From Cephalopachus bancanus (Eukaryota > Chordata > Mammalia > Primates > Tarsiidae), in the NCBI GenBank assembly GCA_027257055.1, contig JAPVLO010000123.1:3534001-3598000 (forward strand): a DNA stretch of 64,000 bases, given 5' to 3'. Position 1 is the first letter of the stretch. Each line of letters starts with the position of its first letter. The notes beneath the pieces were generated by a model. That model was not told the DNA's origin and did no database searches. It saw nothing but the letters and a program-made list of their open reading frames with translations. Shown piece after piece: positions 1-9,160 of this stretch. A program made the translations under genes and the position numbers.

Positions 1-206
1 ATGATGGCCAGCATGATCTTCTCGCCCTTGGTGGGGTAGGGGTTCTTGCGGTGCTCGTTGAGCCAGGCCTTGAGCGTGGCGGTGGCGTCCCTCGTAGCGT
101 TCTTCCGGTACGCGGGGTCCCCGTACGGGTACGAGCCCAGGGGCGCCGCGTACGGGTGGTACCCCAAGGAGCCCGCCATGCCGGGTGTGTGGTCGTAGGG
201 AGAGCC
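1..206 (-). CDS. IRX5: IRX5 exon 2, 5' part (TALE homeodomain), truncated by window edge
   Basis: Iroquois-class homeodomain transcription factor; nuclear DNA-binding protein used in heart, retina, limb and craniofacial patterning (family knowledge). The reverse strand translates from a splice acceptor (CCCCCGCAG, AG at 208-207) into residues 84-151. It starts [10 protein letters not shown] and runs into the homeodomain at about residue 114 ([15 protein letters not shown]). The TALE three-residue loop insertion PYP is visible at residues 139-141 ([12 protein letters not shown]), with helix 2 beginning IMLAI. The recognition helix (WFANARRR in the family), the acidic region and the Iro box lie outside the window to the left. 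The phase is clean: exon 1 ends on a complete codon and this exon starts with GGC. It matches human IRX5 as I remember it, rather than IRX3 or IRX6. Confidence 0.96.
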
Positions 207-1241
207 CTGCGGGGGAGAGGCGGAGAGGTGAGCGTGGGCCGTAGACCGCCAGGCCACCTGAATCCCCGAAGCACCCTCTCCCTACGCCCCGGGGTCTGCG
301 GGCGGGTGAGGGCCGCGCTCCAGCTTCCCCGGGGGCAGGGCTGGCAGGTTCGGACCCAAGAGCAACCCCTCCCCTCCCTCAGAAGGCAGCGGGGGTCCCA
401 ATTCCTGAGTCTGGTCCTTGGGGGGCCCCTGAAGCCGACCCGGCCTCGGTGCCACCCTCCAGGCCCCCGTCTGCCCGGGCACTTCCGTTCCCCGTGCACA
501 GACCGGGCCACCGCGGTCCGGCCCTCCATCCAGACAGAGGCCCGGGCAACAGAGGCGACTGCGCGCTCCGCTCCCGGGCGGCTGCACGCTGGGCGCCCGG
601 GGGAAACTAGGGACGTCAAGGCTTTTCTTTTTCTTGCCCCCGCAAATGAACGTAAACGAAAAGCTGAGCCTTGTCCCGGCACTCCCACCCTCCAAAAATG
701 CTATCCCAAACCGAAGTCACCAATGGGCCGAAAAATCCCGGATGCACCGCAGCTCGGCCGACTTTTCAGAAATTTAATACCTCCAAATCGGATTGCGAAG
801 ATAGGATTACGGATTTGCAACATTTTGGAGGACTAATTAAAGGCGAGGCCAAACCCATTTACATAGACTTAGCACGCTTCTGCTCCGATTTCGGGTCTAT
901 TTCTTTTGAACTACTTTTCCAAAATGGCAAAACCAAAACTATAAAATTTGCAGGGCGGTCCAGAGCTTACGTTTGAGCCCAGTGCTGCTCTTTAATTGCA
1001 GCGACCTCTCCCCCTGGAGCCCCCACCCGCCAGCTCGGCGATCCCGGCAAGACGTGGCTCTTTTCCGAGCAACTCCTGAGTCCGAGGCCCGGGCGACGCC
1101 GAGCCAGACGATCACCCAAGTTTGCCGGGGCCGCGAGGCTCGGCGGCGGAGAGCAGCGGCGCCTAGGCCCGTGTCCCACGCCGCCCCCGCCCGCCGCCCG
1201 GCCCTGGCTGCCCTCGCCCGCCGCGGACCCCGCTCACTCAC
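207..1241 (-). other. IRX5: IRX5 intron 1
   Basis: Bounded by GTGAGT (1241-1236) and CCCGCAG (AG at 208-207) on the minus strand. Most of it is GC-rich and part of the CpG island. About 745-935 is clearly more AT-rich (runs such as AGGACTAATTAAAGG and TATAAAATTTGCA). No coding sequence or interspersed repeat is recognised. ORFs read here on either strand are by-products of high GC content. Confidence 0.9.
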
Positions 1242-1490
1242 CACGTACGAGGAGAAGGCGGCGGCGGCGGCTGCCGCGGGGTCGGCGCCGTACTGGAGGT
1301 GCGAGTTGTAGCCCGGCGAGGGCGCCGTGAAGGCGGTGGAGCCGGCGTAGGGCGAGAACGCGGAGCCCGAAGACGAGCGGCCGAGCTCATCCGTACGGGG
1401 CCCCGAAATGACGCTGGTGCTGTACGCCGGGCACGAGTAGAGCGCCAGCGAGGCGGACGGCTGGTACAAGTAGCCCTGCGGGTAGGACAT
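1242..1490 (-). CDS. IRX5: IRX5 coding exon 1
   Basis: Encodes residues 1-83, starting [20 protein letters not shown] and ending AAFSSYV. The N-terminus is characteristic of IRX5 and appears identical to the human protein from memory. The ATG at 1490-1488 has a reasonable context (G at -3). The reading frame stays open upstream for about 14 codons but only from a TTG, so 1490 is the first in-frame ATG. The exon ends at 1242 in a consensus donor (GTG/GTGAGT, donor at 1241-1236). A seven-alanine tract sits at residues 72-78, encoded by GC-rich codons and therefore a site of possible length variation. The exon is separated from exon 2 by a GC-rich intron of about 1 kb (1241-207). Confidence 0.97.
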
Positions 1491-2110
1491 GGCCACACAC
1501 GGGCATGGGGCGCGCCGCGCCGCGGCCGCCAACGAGCCGGGCGGCGCCCTGCGAGGGCGAGCGGGCGGGCACCTGGCCTCTGGCTGCCCTGGGCCGCCGC
1601 TCCTCGGGCCCCGGCTTCGGGGCTCCGGCCCGCGGCGCCTCCTCGCTGGCTTCCCGCGCGCCTCCGGCTGCGACCGCCGCGCCCGCTCCTCTGCGCGCCT
1701 CGATCGCCCCGGCTGGGCTTTTTTTCCCTCCCCTCTTGCTGCTTTCTCTTTTTTCCCCTCGCTCTTTGCACCGGGGGGCTCTGCTTTTGGCTTCGCAAAG
1801 GTCCTGCCAAGATGCTAAGTTGGAAATTGAGGATTCTGACGCCTTGTGCGCGCCCGAAGCTCCTCCTTCCCGGGGTGTAGTCGGTGGGAGGACTGGCAGG
1901 AGCCTCTGGGCGGCCGCAGCCAACCCGGCCGCCAGGCGCGCCTCGCCCTCTCCCTCTTCCTCCCCGGCTCCCTCTCCCGCTCGCTGGCGCTCCTCTCGCC
2001 CCTCCCTAGCGCCCGCCTCCCCTCCGCGGCCCCCCTCTCCCCCTCCCCTACGCCTCCCCCTTCTCCCCTCCCCGGTCTCTCCCTCTCTCTCTTTCAGACT
2101 CTCGAGCGCC
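1491..2110 (-). other. IRX5: IRX5 5' untranslated and proximal upstream sequence
   Basis: GC-rich leader upstream of the IRX5 ATG. 1720-2100 is strongly strand-asymmetric, pyrimidine-rich on the plus strand (CCTCCCC and CTCTCC repeats), so an RNA made from the minus strand would be purine-rich. The exact transcription start is not visible from sequence alone; a start between about 1,850 and 2,100 would fit a typical IRX5 leader. No TATA box was recognised on the minus strand. Long ORFs on both strands here are GC artefacts. Confidence 0.5.
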
Positions 2111-3408
2111 GGCCCCAGGATGACAATCACATCCCAGGCGCGCCGATCTCTTCCAACTTTCCTCCCCGGCTAACTCGGGGCGGAGCGGCAGTCCCGAGGC
2201 TCCGCAGGCCCCGTGGCGGGTCCAGCCGCTCCGAAGCACAAAGGGAGCGAGGCTGCGGACCGAGGGCTGCCCAGCGTTCTGCTCTCTCCTGGCCACAGTA
2301 AATTGCGGAGTTAGCGGATTTCGTGTTCTGCGGGAGGCTGGGCTCCGAGGCAGTTCGTCGCCCACTCCCGGTTCGCCTACTCCCGCAAGCCGGGGGTCCT
2401 GGGAGCGAGTTGGAGATCCGGAATGAAGGTCCCCGGAGAGACTGATGGATGCCCGAGCACCGGGCGCAGGGAGTCCGTGATGACCGGCCCTCTGCGCCGC
2501 AGCAGCAGGTGGGCGAGACAGGCCTCAGATGTCTGCACGCCTCTGGCCGGCCTCGCTTTCACCGACTCCCCGCGATGGCGAGGGAGAAGACACTGGGGGC
2601 TTGGAACACCGGAGGAGCCTTTTCTAGAGTAGACGCTGTAGACCGAGAAGCCGCTACCCCCAGTAGGTCTCAGGACCGTGGCTCCCGCCACCCCCGTGGC
2701 TCGCAGCCTCTTTCCCCGGCCTTTCCTGCGCAACTCGCCCCGCCAAGCCAGCGGGGGTGGAGGGTCCGGGTCCCCTTCCCTTTTGTTCAACTAAGTCGCC
2801 TTCCTCTTCGCACGCACTCTCGCACCCGCCCGCGCTCCTCTGCAAACACTGGGCAGAGCACTGCCCAACCCAACCGCACTGTTTGTTCAGCTAGGCGCTG
2901 GCGAGGCAAACACACACAAACTGAGTCACAGGCAGAGCCCCGGCCCACGACGGCCACACGGCGAGAATACAAAACAGACCCTCTCCCCGTCTCTCTGCCT
3001 CCCTCCGCCACACGCACTAGAACTCTGGGACAGGCAGGGGCGCTGGTGAACCAGGACAGAGGCTGGCATGGGGCTGGGCACGCCACCGGAGCTCGGGGTG
3101 TCAGGGGACCTTGTGGCCTTTTATAATGGGGCCACTCGCAAGCCGAAGCATAACTATTCAAAGTTTCTCGCACGGACTTTGACGGGTGGAATACACCTTA
3201 TTTCGTGAGCTCCAGCCCCCGCACACACCAACCCACCCACAGCCCACCCCACTGGCGCGCGCGGCGCGCCCTCGTGCACGCTCTCAGACTCCTTCCCTGC
3301 TTCCACTGCCCCCAGGCGCCACCCCCCTAGCGGACCGACCGGTTCCGACTACGTTCTCCGAGGCCCTCTGGGCCCGCCCCGCCTCTGTCCCTCACACTGC
3401 CTCCGCCT

Positions 3409-3700
3409 GTGATTGGACGCCGGCCTCTGTTGGCTCCGCCTCCGGCGACGTGGGCCCGCTCTCCTCCCAGTCCCGGAGTCGAAGGGGCGGGGCGGGGCGG
3501 GGCGGGGCGGAGCTTCGGCTGCGCTATTGTCATGGAGACGGGAAGCCGGCGGCCGCGGTGGCGGGGACCGCGGGGCCGAGGCGGCTGCGAGCCCGCCAAT
3601 GCCGAGGCGGGGCGGAGCGGTCCCGGCCCCGGCAGCCGGAGCACGGGAGAGCGCGGAGCCGGCCAATGGCGGCTTCTTCGGCGGCCCCCGCTCAGGCTCG
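3409..3700 (+). promoter_or_regulatory. Probable CRNDE core promoter: CCAAT boxes and tandem GC boxes
   Basis: Three CCAAT boxes are present: inverted ATTGG at 3412-3416, and CCAAT at 3596-3600 and 3663-3667, all in GC-rich contexts typical of NF-Y sites. A tandem GC-box array (repeats of GGGGC) lies at 3484-3511, a classical Sp1/KLF cluster that also has G-quadruplex potential. No TATA box lies at a sensible distance. The block sits about 270 bp upstream of the first good plus-strand splice donor (AG/GTGAGC at 3934) and about 2 kb from the IRX5 ATG, matching the head-to-head arrangement of human IRX5 and CRNDE. Assignment to CRNDE rather than a shared bidirectional promoter is inference. Confidence 0.6.
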
Positions 3701-3933
3701 GCGTAGGCCCAGGTCGTCGCGGGGAGCGTTCGGAGCGCCCCCGCCCTGCTCCCTTCGCTCCCGCCTCTTGCGGCCCCGCGGCTCCTCGGCGCCGCCCCCC
3801 GGCTCCGCCCGCCGCCGCCGCCGCAGCCCCTGGCGCTAACGGTCGGTAACGGCCCGCGCGCGCCGCCCGCCGGGGGCCCGCGCCAGCCACGAGGGAGCGT
3901 CCGCGGCCCGCGCGCCCGCGCCGCGGAGGAGAG
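3700..3933 (+). ncRNA. CRNDE: Probable CRNDE first exon
   Basis: The exon end is set by a strong donor, GGAGAG/GTGAGC, at 3934. The start is arbitrary, placed just downstream of the CCAAT at 3663. The sequence is GC-rich and CpG-dense with no convincing ORF. A possible tiny downstream exon, 4155-4184 (acceptor CTCGTCCAG, weak donor GTTTGT), was noted but is not well supported. Confidence 0.5.
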
Positions 3934-5891
3934 GTGAGCGCCCCCCGCCCAGACGGGCCCCCCGAGCCGCGTCCGCGTCCCCTCGTGGGTCGGGTGGACT
4001 TGGCGGTGCCCCGAGCACGGCCGGACGTCCCGTGGGCCGCGTGAGTGTCGGACGGCCCGTCCCGGTGTCGCCGTCCCCGGGCGGGCGGGCGCTCGTGGGC
4101 GTGTCCCCTCGATCCACGCGTGTCCTCTCCATCGCCTCCTCCGCTCTCGTCCAGGACGAGGCTTTCGGAAATGGAGCCATGGAGGTTTGTGCCACCGAGA
4201 ATCTGAGTCTGTCACCCAGACATCCTCATTACATCATCCCAGCCACCCCGGCGGCACCGCTGTTGCTCTCCCTCGCCTGAATTTTTTAAAAGCCCCTTTT
4301 CTTTTACTGTCTTCTTTTTGGTGTCAGGGACTGGGGAGAATGAATCCTGCAAGATATCGAAGCATTTAGAACGTACGGTTCTGTTGCTGTGGTTGTCGCC
4401 TCCGCTCTGCGTCAAATTTAAGACTCATTTCTTAAGGATGTCTCTATTTTCTGCTTTATTTGCACATTGATGGCTCTGCTGCTCGGCTGGCCACGGCCGC
4501 CGGCGTCGGCGAGAGAATCGTGTTCGTACGTGCAGGCGAAGGGTGCTCATTAGCAGGCAGACGGATTTCAGATCGCATCTGGCGGGTTTCCTCCGTGTTC
4601 GTAGGACAGATTTCGCGTTTTTTGCGGGTAAACACGAGGCTTTCACTTTTTCTGTCGATAGTGGCGGCGATGCATTCCCCGCTCCCCACCCTTTTCCCTT
4701 TCTGCTCCTCAGCTTTTCCTTTGGGGAACCTGCTTCACTTGTCGGCGGTGGTTTCATTGACCTCCGGTCTCTGAAGCTCTTTCTTCTCCAGCAGAGGTGA
4801 ATCTGTGTCCCTCCCGTCCCAGGTTACCAGGATGACTTTTTTTGGCTTTCTTTTGCATTTGTGTCTTTCCGAACATTTTAACTTACCCTAGGGATAGGTT
4901 TGCTCTGATTGTTTTTAACGTAGGACTATTAAATGTTCTCATTTTAAAGCTTTCTAAAGGTTTATTGGTTTGTCATGTCTGCACAGACCCAGTTACACAC
5001 AACTCCTAAAATGTAAAGCTTTAAAATAAGATTCACAATTGTGTTGTCAAGACGTGGCCCCAGAGCTTGCTCTTCAAGTTTTGGCTGTACAGTTGTCATT
5101 GTTTCAGTCGAGTGCAAAAGAGGCTATTCCTGTTTACTTAGTGTAATAACTGTTTACAGTTAAAACTTTAGAGACTCATAAAAGTAGGTCTGCTGTATTT
5201 TAAAGATCTCATCACTCTTGTGGGAGACACAACACCAACACCAAGAAAGGCAACAGATTGCTTCTGTCATATCGCTTTGCTGTTTTGGAGTGTACTTAAA
5301 GGATTATGATTGATAAGGCTGTCTTGCCAAAGAATGTTGACACAGGTGTGCATCGTTATCTTAATTAAGATCCTGAGAAAATGTCTATAAATGGTGACAT
5401 AAGAAGGGTGGCATATTTTTGTACAGTTTTGCTTTTGGAGAATTTAATTGCACTTGAAACCTGTCTTTGAGCTTCCAGATTTTGTGAGCATTTTGGCAAC
5501 AGAAGTTTGAGAGAGAAATGATAGTTTAGTGTTAAGTGTTCTGGCATGTACTAATACTACTTGTGGCTTTTTGGCAACGCCTTGTGTCGGCTTTCTTTGT
5601 GCTCTACCTTTGTGGAATAATGGTTTCTAATTTTGAAAGAAAAGCACAGAATAGAACTGTATATTTTTAAGCAAACATTGTTAGTATTCAGAATAAATCT
5701 GTAGAGGAAGGCATGCTTAATGTGCAGAAACAGGAATATAATAAATAAGTAAATATATGAGAAATTTATGCTGTTTCATTTTTTTGGAAAAGAAACAGTC
5801 TCCTGGGGTACCTTAATGTTTTAAAACAATTTCTTTTTCATATCAAGTACCTAGCTACAATGTTTTTGGAATGCTTTGTTTTTATTTCTAG
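3934..5891 (+). other. CRNDE: CRNDE first intron, unique sequence
   Basis: GC-rich to about 4,800, then AT-rich unique sequence. No interspersed repeat or coding region was recognised. Weak exon-like splice pairs exist (see 4155-4184) but none is convincing. Confidence 0.6.
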
Positions 5892-5950
5892 AAAAAGAAG
5901 AAAACGGTTTATTTCTTTCAAAATATTGTTCCGTAAATCTGAATTGACAA
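5892..5950 (+). ncRNA. CRNDE: Candidate CRNDE internal exon (59 nt)
   Basis: Flanked by a strong polypyrimidine tract and acceptor (TTTGTTTTTATTTCTAG) and a near-perfect donor (ACAA/GTAAGT at 5951). It lies on the plus strand between the promoter and the anchored exon at 7431. I do not recall the matching human exon, so the call rests on splice-site quality and position only. It has no coding potential. Confidence 0.4.
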
Positions 5951-6611
5951 GTAAGTGAAGATAGCACATTTAGCCTTTTGTTAGTTTAAGGGTCTGGATC
6001 ATAACCTGGGTGACCACTAAAACAATATTACCGTCCTTTACTCCAAATGTCGGAATGCAAAAACACTGGCAAGACGGATGCTGCTGATTGTATTACCTTT
6101 GGCTTACCCAGCACCTAATACCCTTTAACATAAGTATTGCATTAAGATTTCCCCCTCTCTTTGTAGCTCACGATTTCCTGGAAGCTGGTTGTCCATCAGT
6201 GTGCATGTTCGATGTATGTGTGTTTTTCCTTAATATTAAAACTCATTGTAGAAAGAGGAAATGAAAGTGGAGGAGGCCATAGGCATATGATCGGAAAAGC
6301 CAGGTGTAGAGTCACAGCTCATTCTTGACTCCCAGGATAATTAGCTGGTTAGAATTACATGGTAAACGGAAAGAAAGACTTGTTTAGATTTGTTTGTGGA
6401 AACTAAAACAAGAACATTAATTTTGAGATAATTGCTTTATTTATCTCCCACCCCTCTGTCAAATTCTTTTCCCCCTGGCAGCCATGATCAACATCCTTAT
6501 GCTGTTAGCCATGAATTACTTCAATTCTGATATGTTACGTTAAAAGAGATGATGAAATCGGCATATGAACTAATTACCTATCATCTGTTTACATGAATAA
6601 TGCCAAATCAT

Positions 6612-6687
6612 TATTACTATATGTATACATTCTAGAATGTATAAACATACATTCTATATTCTTCTAGAATGTATACATATAGTAATA
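6612..6687. repeat. Perfect 26-bp inverted repeat with 24-nt loop in a CRNDE intron
   Basis: Left arm 6612-6637 begins TATTACTATATGTATACATT. Right arm 6662-6687 is its exact reverse complement, ending ATGTATACATATAGTAATA. The loop (6638-6661) repeats pieces of the arm (ACATTCTA). If transcribed as CRNDE pre-RNA this would form a 26-bp perfect hairpin. The AT content and TATA ends also allow a decayed MITE origin. Confidence 0.9.
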
Positions 6688-7430
6688 TGAGGTAAATGAA
6701 ATCAAGTAATCCTGAGTGAATTAAATGTGTTTCGTAAAACAGGTTATGAGCACAGTATCATACTTAGGAATAATGTTTTAACTTTGAGACAGTGCAGCCT
6801 GTTTGGGTGTTAGTATTCATTATCTTTGTATATTTCTCTCGATCTTCACATTGTGTTGACTCCTTTATTTTTAACATCTTTTTGGCATATTTGTTAACTA
6901 TTTTACAGAGAATCATTTTTCTTAATAGAATAGCTGCTGATGCAATTCTAAGAACATGAAAAATCCAGGAATTTTTTTTTCCTTTGACTGATCTGCTTTT
7001 GTAGCACCACTCTGAAGTGTGATACGTGTAATACTGATGACTTATTTCTGCATAAATCTGCAGTGGTCTTATAGCTGTAGTATACCTAAGCACCAATTTA
7101 GCTTACCAAATTAACTTAGGTGCTTCAAAATTGAAAACCAGTATATTCTAATGTAGTTTGAGTTTTAGTCTTTATTAGTAAGGATGCACTTAACATTTGT
7201 TCAGAAGAAGGGAATATCATATTCTCCTGCAGTTGTCATTTATATAATCCATTTTTCTAGTCTTTTCTCAAGCTAATGATATTCCGTACCTTGATACAAC
7301 TTTTATTTGCTTATTTGCCATAATATGGAGTTACACCTTGGAGAAAATTAGATATTCATATCTAATATCCCAAAAGTGTTACGAGTTTTCTGTGTTTCAT
7401 TAAACAGAATCATTTCCATTTTCTGTGCAG

Positions 7431-7552
7431 GTGATAAGTATGATGTTTCCAAAATACATTTGGATGTTGTCAGCTAAGTTCACTTCTGAACTTGAGATTC
7501 CTCCAAATGTTGGCTGAAATATGTCCTTGCACGTCCCAAGACTCATCTGCAA
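7431..7552 (+). ncRNA. CRNDE: CRNDE internal exon (122 nt)
   Basis: Acceptor CCATTTTCTGTGCAG (AG at 7429-7430) and donor CTGCAA/GTGAGT at 7553. The exon contains GGATGTTGTCAGCTAAGTTC, which differs by a single base from the widely used human CRNDE forward primer site (from memory). This is the firmest anchor for the gene. Short ORFs read through it on both strands are not conserved features I recognise. Confidence 0.85.
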
Positions 7553-7774
7553 GTGAGTGTTTATACTCAGTGTGCTTGTGTGTGGAATATACCCCAAACA
7601 GCATCAGTGCTGGTTTTACCAAAGTATGTGTATTAGTAGTAGAGGCTACATGCAGAATGTAGAGAATGTCACTTGAAGTCTTTGATTATTAACATTTTAT
7701 TTAATGCATTAAATGAGGGTGCAGCAAGTAGAAATTATTTTAAATCATGAAATGACACTGGATAATTTATTTTT

Positions 7775-7888
7775 GTTTTTTCCTTTATCATGGAATTACC
7801 TCATATAATTTATTTTTAATGATATCCTTGGATAGTAAAATAAATAAACTCAGTGATTTTCATAAAAATCAAGATGAAATCTATATTT
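7775..7888. repeat. Direct duplication, copy 1 (CRNDE intron)
   Basis: About 110 bp including TTCCTTTATCATGGAATTAC and ACTCAGTGATTTTCATAAAA. It is repeated at 8601-8713 with a handful of substitutions. No transposon family recognised. Confidence 0.85.
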
Positions 7889-8600
7889 TTTAGAGATAGG
7901 ATTATTATTTGAGAAAAATAATCTGCTTATACCAAATCACAGTTTTTGATTCTTTTAAGAGTACATTTAGTGGGACTATCAGCTCCAGTCATGGGTACCA
8001 AACTTTTTTAATGACAGAATATACAGGTATAGGTAAAACTTGTCATTTCTCACCAATATGGGGCTACTGAATGCAGGAGGATAAGCATAGCTATGAGAAA
8101 GAATTATTTTGTAGAATATTTGTGTTGTCTAGTGGGGCTCTGAACTATGGGCTTCCTCCAAATGTTGGATATCATAGATTTAGTGATACAGAGCATTTTG
8201 GTACATGAAAGAAATGGTTGTATGATCCAAGATAAGCTAATTTCACAAAAGGTGGCTGTAGTTAGTCTAGCCTCCAGTAGAATAAATACTTCTCTCTTAA
8301 TGCTTTCCAAGGCATTAAAATGATTTTAATGTAAAGGAAGTAATATACAATAGCTTTTAATCCTTGTGTTTTCTTATCACTGGTTGATTCTGATGGAATT
8401 TGGGTTTCATGTATGACTGCGAGCTGAAGCAGTACAGCAAGTTAGAAAACACAGCACAAATGTAAAGAAAATACTCAGCAGTGAACAATCTGATTTCTCT
8501 TTGTTTGCCTTCAAGCTTCGTTTTTGTTTTGTTTTGTTTTAAACCATGTATAAAGCCGTCAAATTTAAAAGATAAAGAGGATTGAGGTTTTTTTATTTTT

Positions 8601-8713
8601 TATTTTTCCTTTATCATAGAATTACCTCAAATAATTTATTTTTAATGACATGCTTGGATAGTAAAATGAATACACTCAGTGATTTTCATAAAAATCAAGA
8701 TGAAAGCTATATA
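8601..8713. repeat. Direct duplication, copy 2 (CRNDE intron)
   Basis: Second copy of the 7775-7888 segment, same orientation, offset about 825 bp. Shared landmarks are TTCCTTTATCAT(A)GAATTACC, CTTGGATAGTAAAAT and CTCAGTGATTTTCATAAAAA. Both copies lie in the same intron, between the 7431-7552 and 9095-9160 exons. Confidence 0.85.
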
Positions 8714-9094
8714 GGGAAAATCTAAACACATATGCAGATTGGTTGAGTTTTACATCCGTTATCAGCCAAATTTATTATATTTTTATTTCATGTATATTAA
8801 AGGTATTCACATGTATCAAAACAGTAATTTTAGTATAAAATAAACGTGTCAGGGGCATCCTCACTCTTGGATATATGAAAAAACATATCCTTTCAGCAGT
8901 AATGGGTTATGGTTGATTAATTGAGAAGGTTGTACTAAATGTTCTCTAGTGGAAATAGCTAAAGAATATGCTTTTTGAGAAATGTATCACCCAGGAATAA
9001 AATCAATGGAAGTATTGGTAATTAAATTGTAATTCCATGAAGGAAGGAAGTGGTACGAAAGATGAAGCTAACTGCTGCTGTTTTTCTCTTGAAG

Positions 9095-9160
9095 AGTCTG
9101 CAGTTCATAATGGAGCTACTGTACTGGCTATTGGAAGGAGGAGATTCTGAAGATAGGGAG
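9095..9160 (+). ncRNA. CRNDE: CRNDE internal exon (about 66 nt)
   Basis: Acceptor region CTGTTTTTCTCTTGAAG; three AGs lie close together (9093-9094, 9095-9096, 9102-9103), so the exact start is uncertain. Donor is GGGAG/GTAATA at 9161. The internal TGTACTGGCTATTGGAAGG resembles, with one indel and some changes, the human site of the paired CRNDE reverse primer as I remember it, so this exon would be spliced to the 7431-7552 exon. Non-coding. Confidence 0.65.

Larger units (their letters stand above)
1..4200. promoter_or_regulatory. CpG island spanning IRX5 5' end and CRNDE promoter
   Basis: By eye the first 4.2 kb is dense in CpG and GC boxes, and composition drops to AT-rich immediately after about 4,200-4,800. 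The island covers IRX5 exons 1-2, intron 1, the spacer between the two genes and the presumed first exon of CRNDE. This is typical of developmental homeobox loci controlled by Polycomb/Trithorax (inference). The 2,110-3,400 spacer contains no repeat and no supportable ORF. An exact CpG observed/expected ratio was not computed. Confidence 0.85.

Noticed and set aside
51..2301. Long overlapping ORFs on both strands in the CpG island (up to 260 codons)
   Set aside because: Low-complexity Arg/Pro/Ala/Gly translations produced by GC-rich sequence lacking stops. Only the IRX5 frame has recognisable protein sequence and splice sites.
3118..3127. TATA-like CTTTTATAATGG on the plus strand
   Set aside because: More than 500 bp upstream of the likely CRNDE start and with no nearby initiator or exon; probably chance.
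4155..4184. 30-nt micro-exon of CRNDE
   Set aside because: Acceptor acceptable but the donor (GTTTGT) is weak and the exon very short; not enough support.
3186..4215. Long ORFs of 146-288 codons around the CRNDE promoter
   Set aside because: Same GC artefact: proline/arginine/alanine-rich with no domain, and they overlap each other on both strands.
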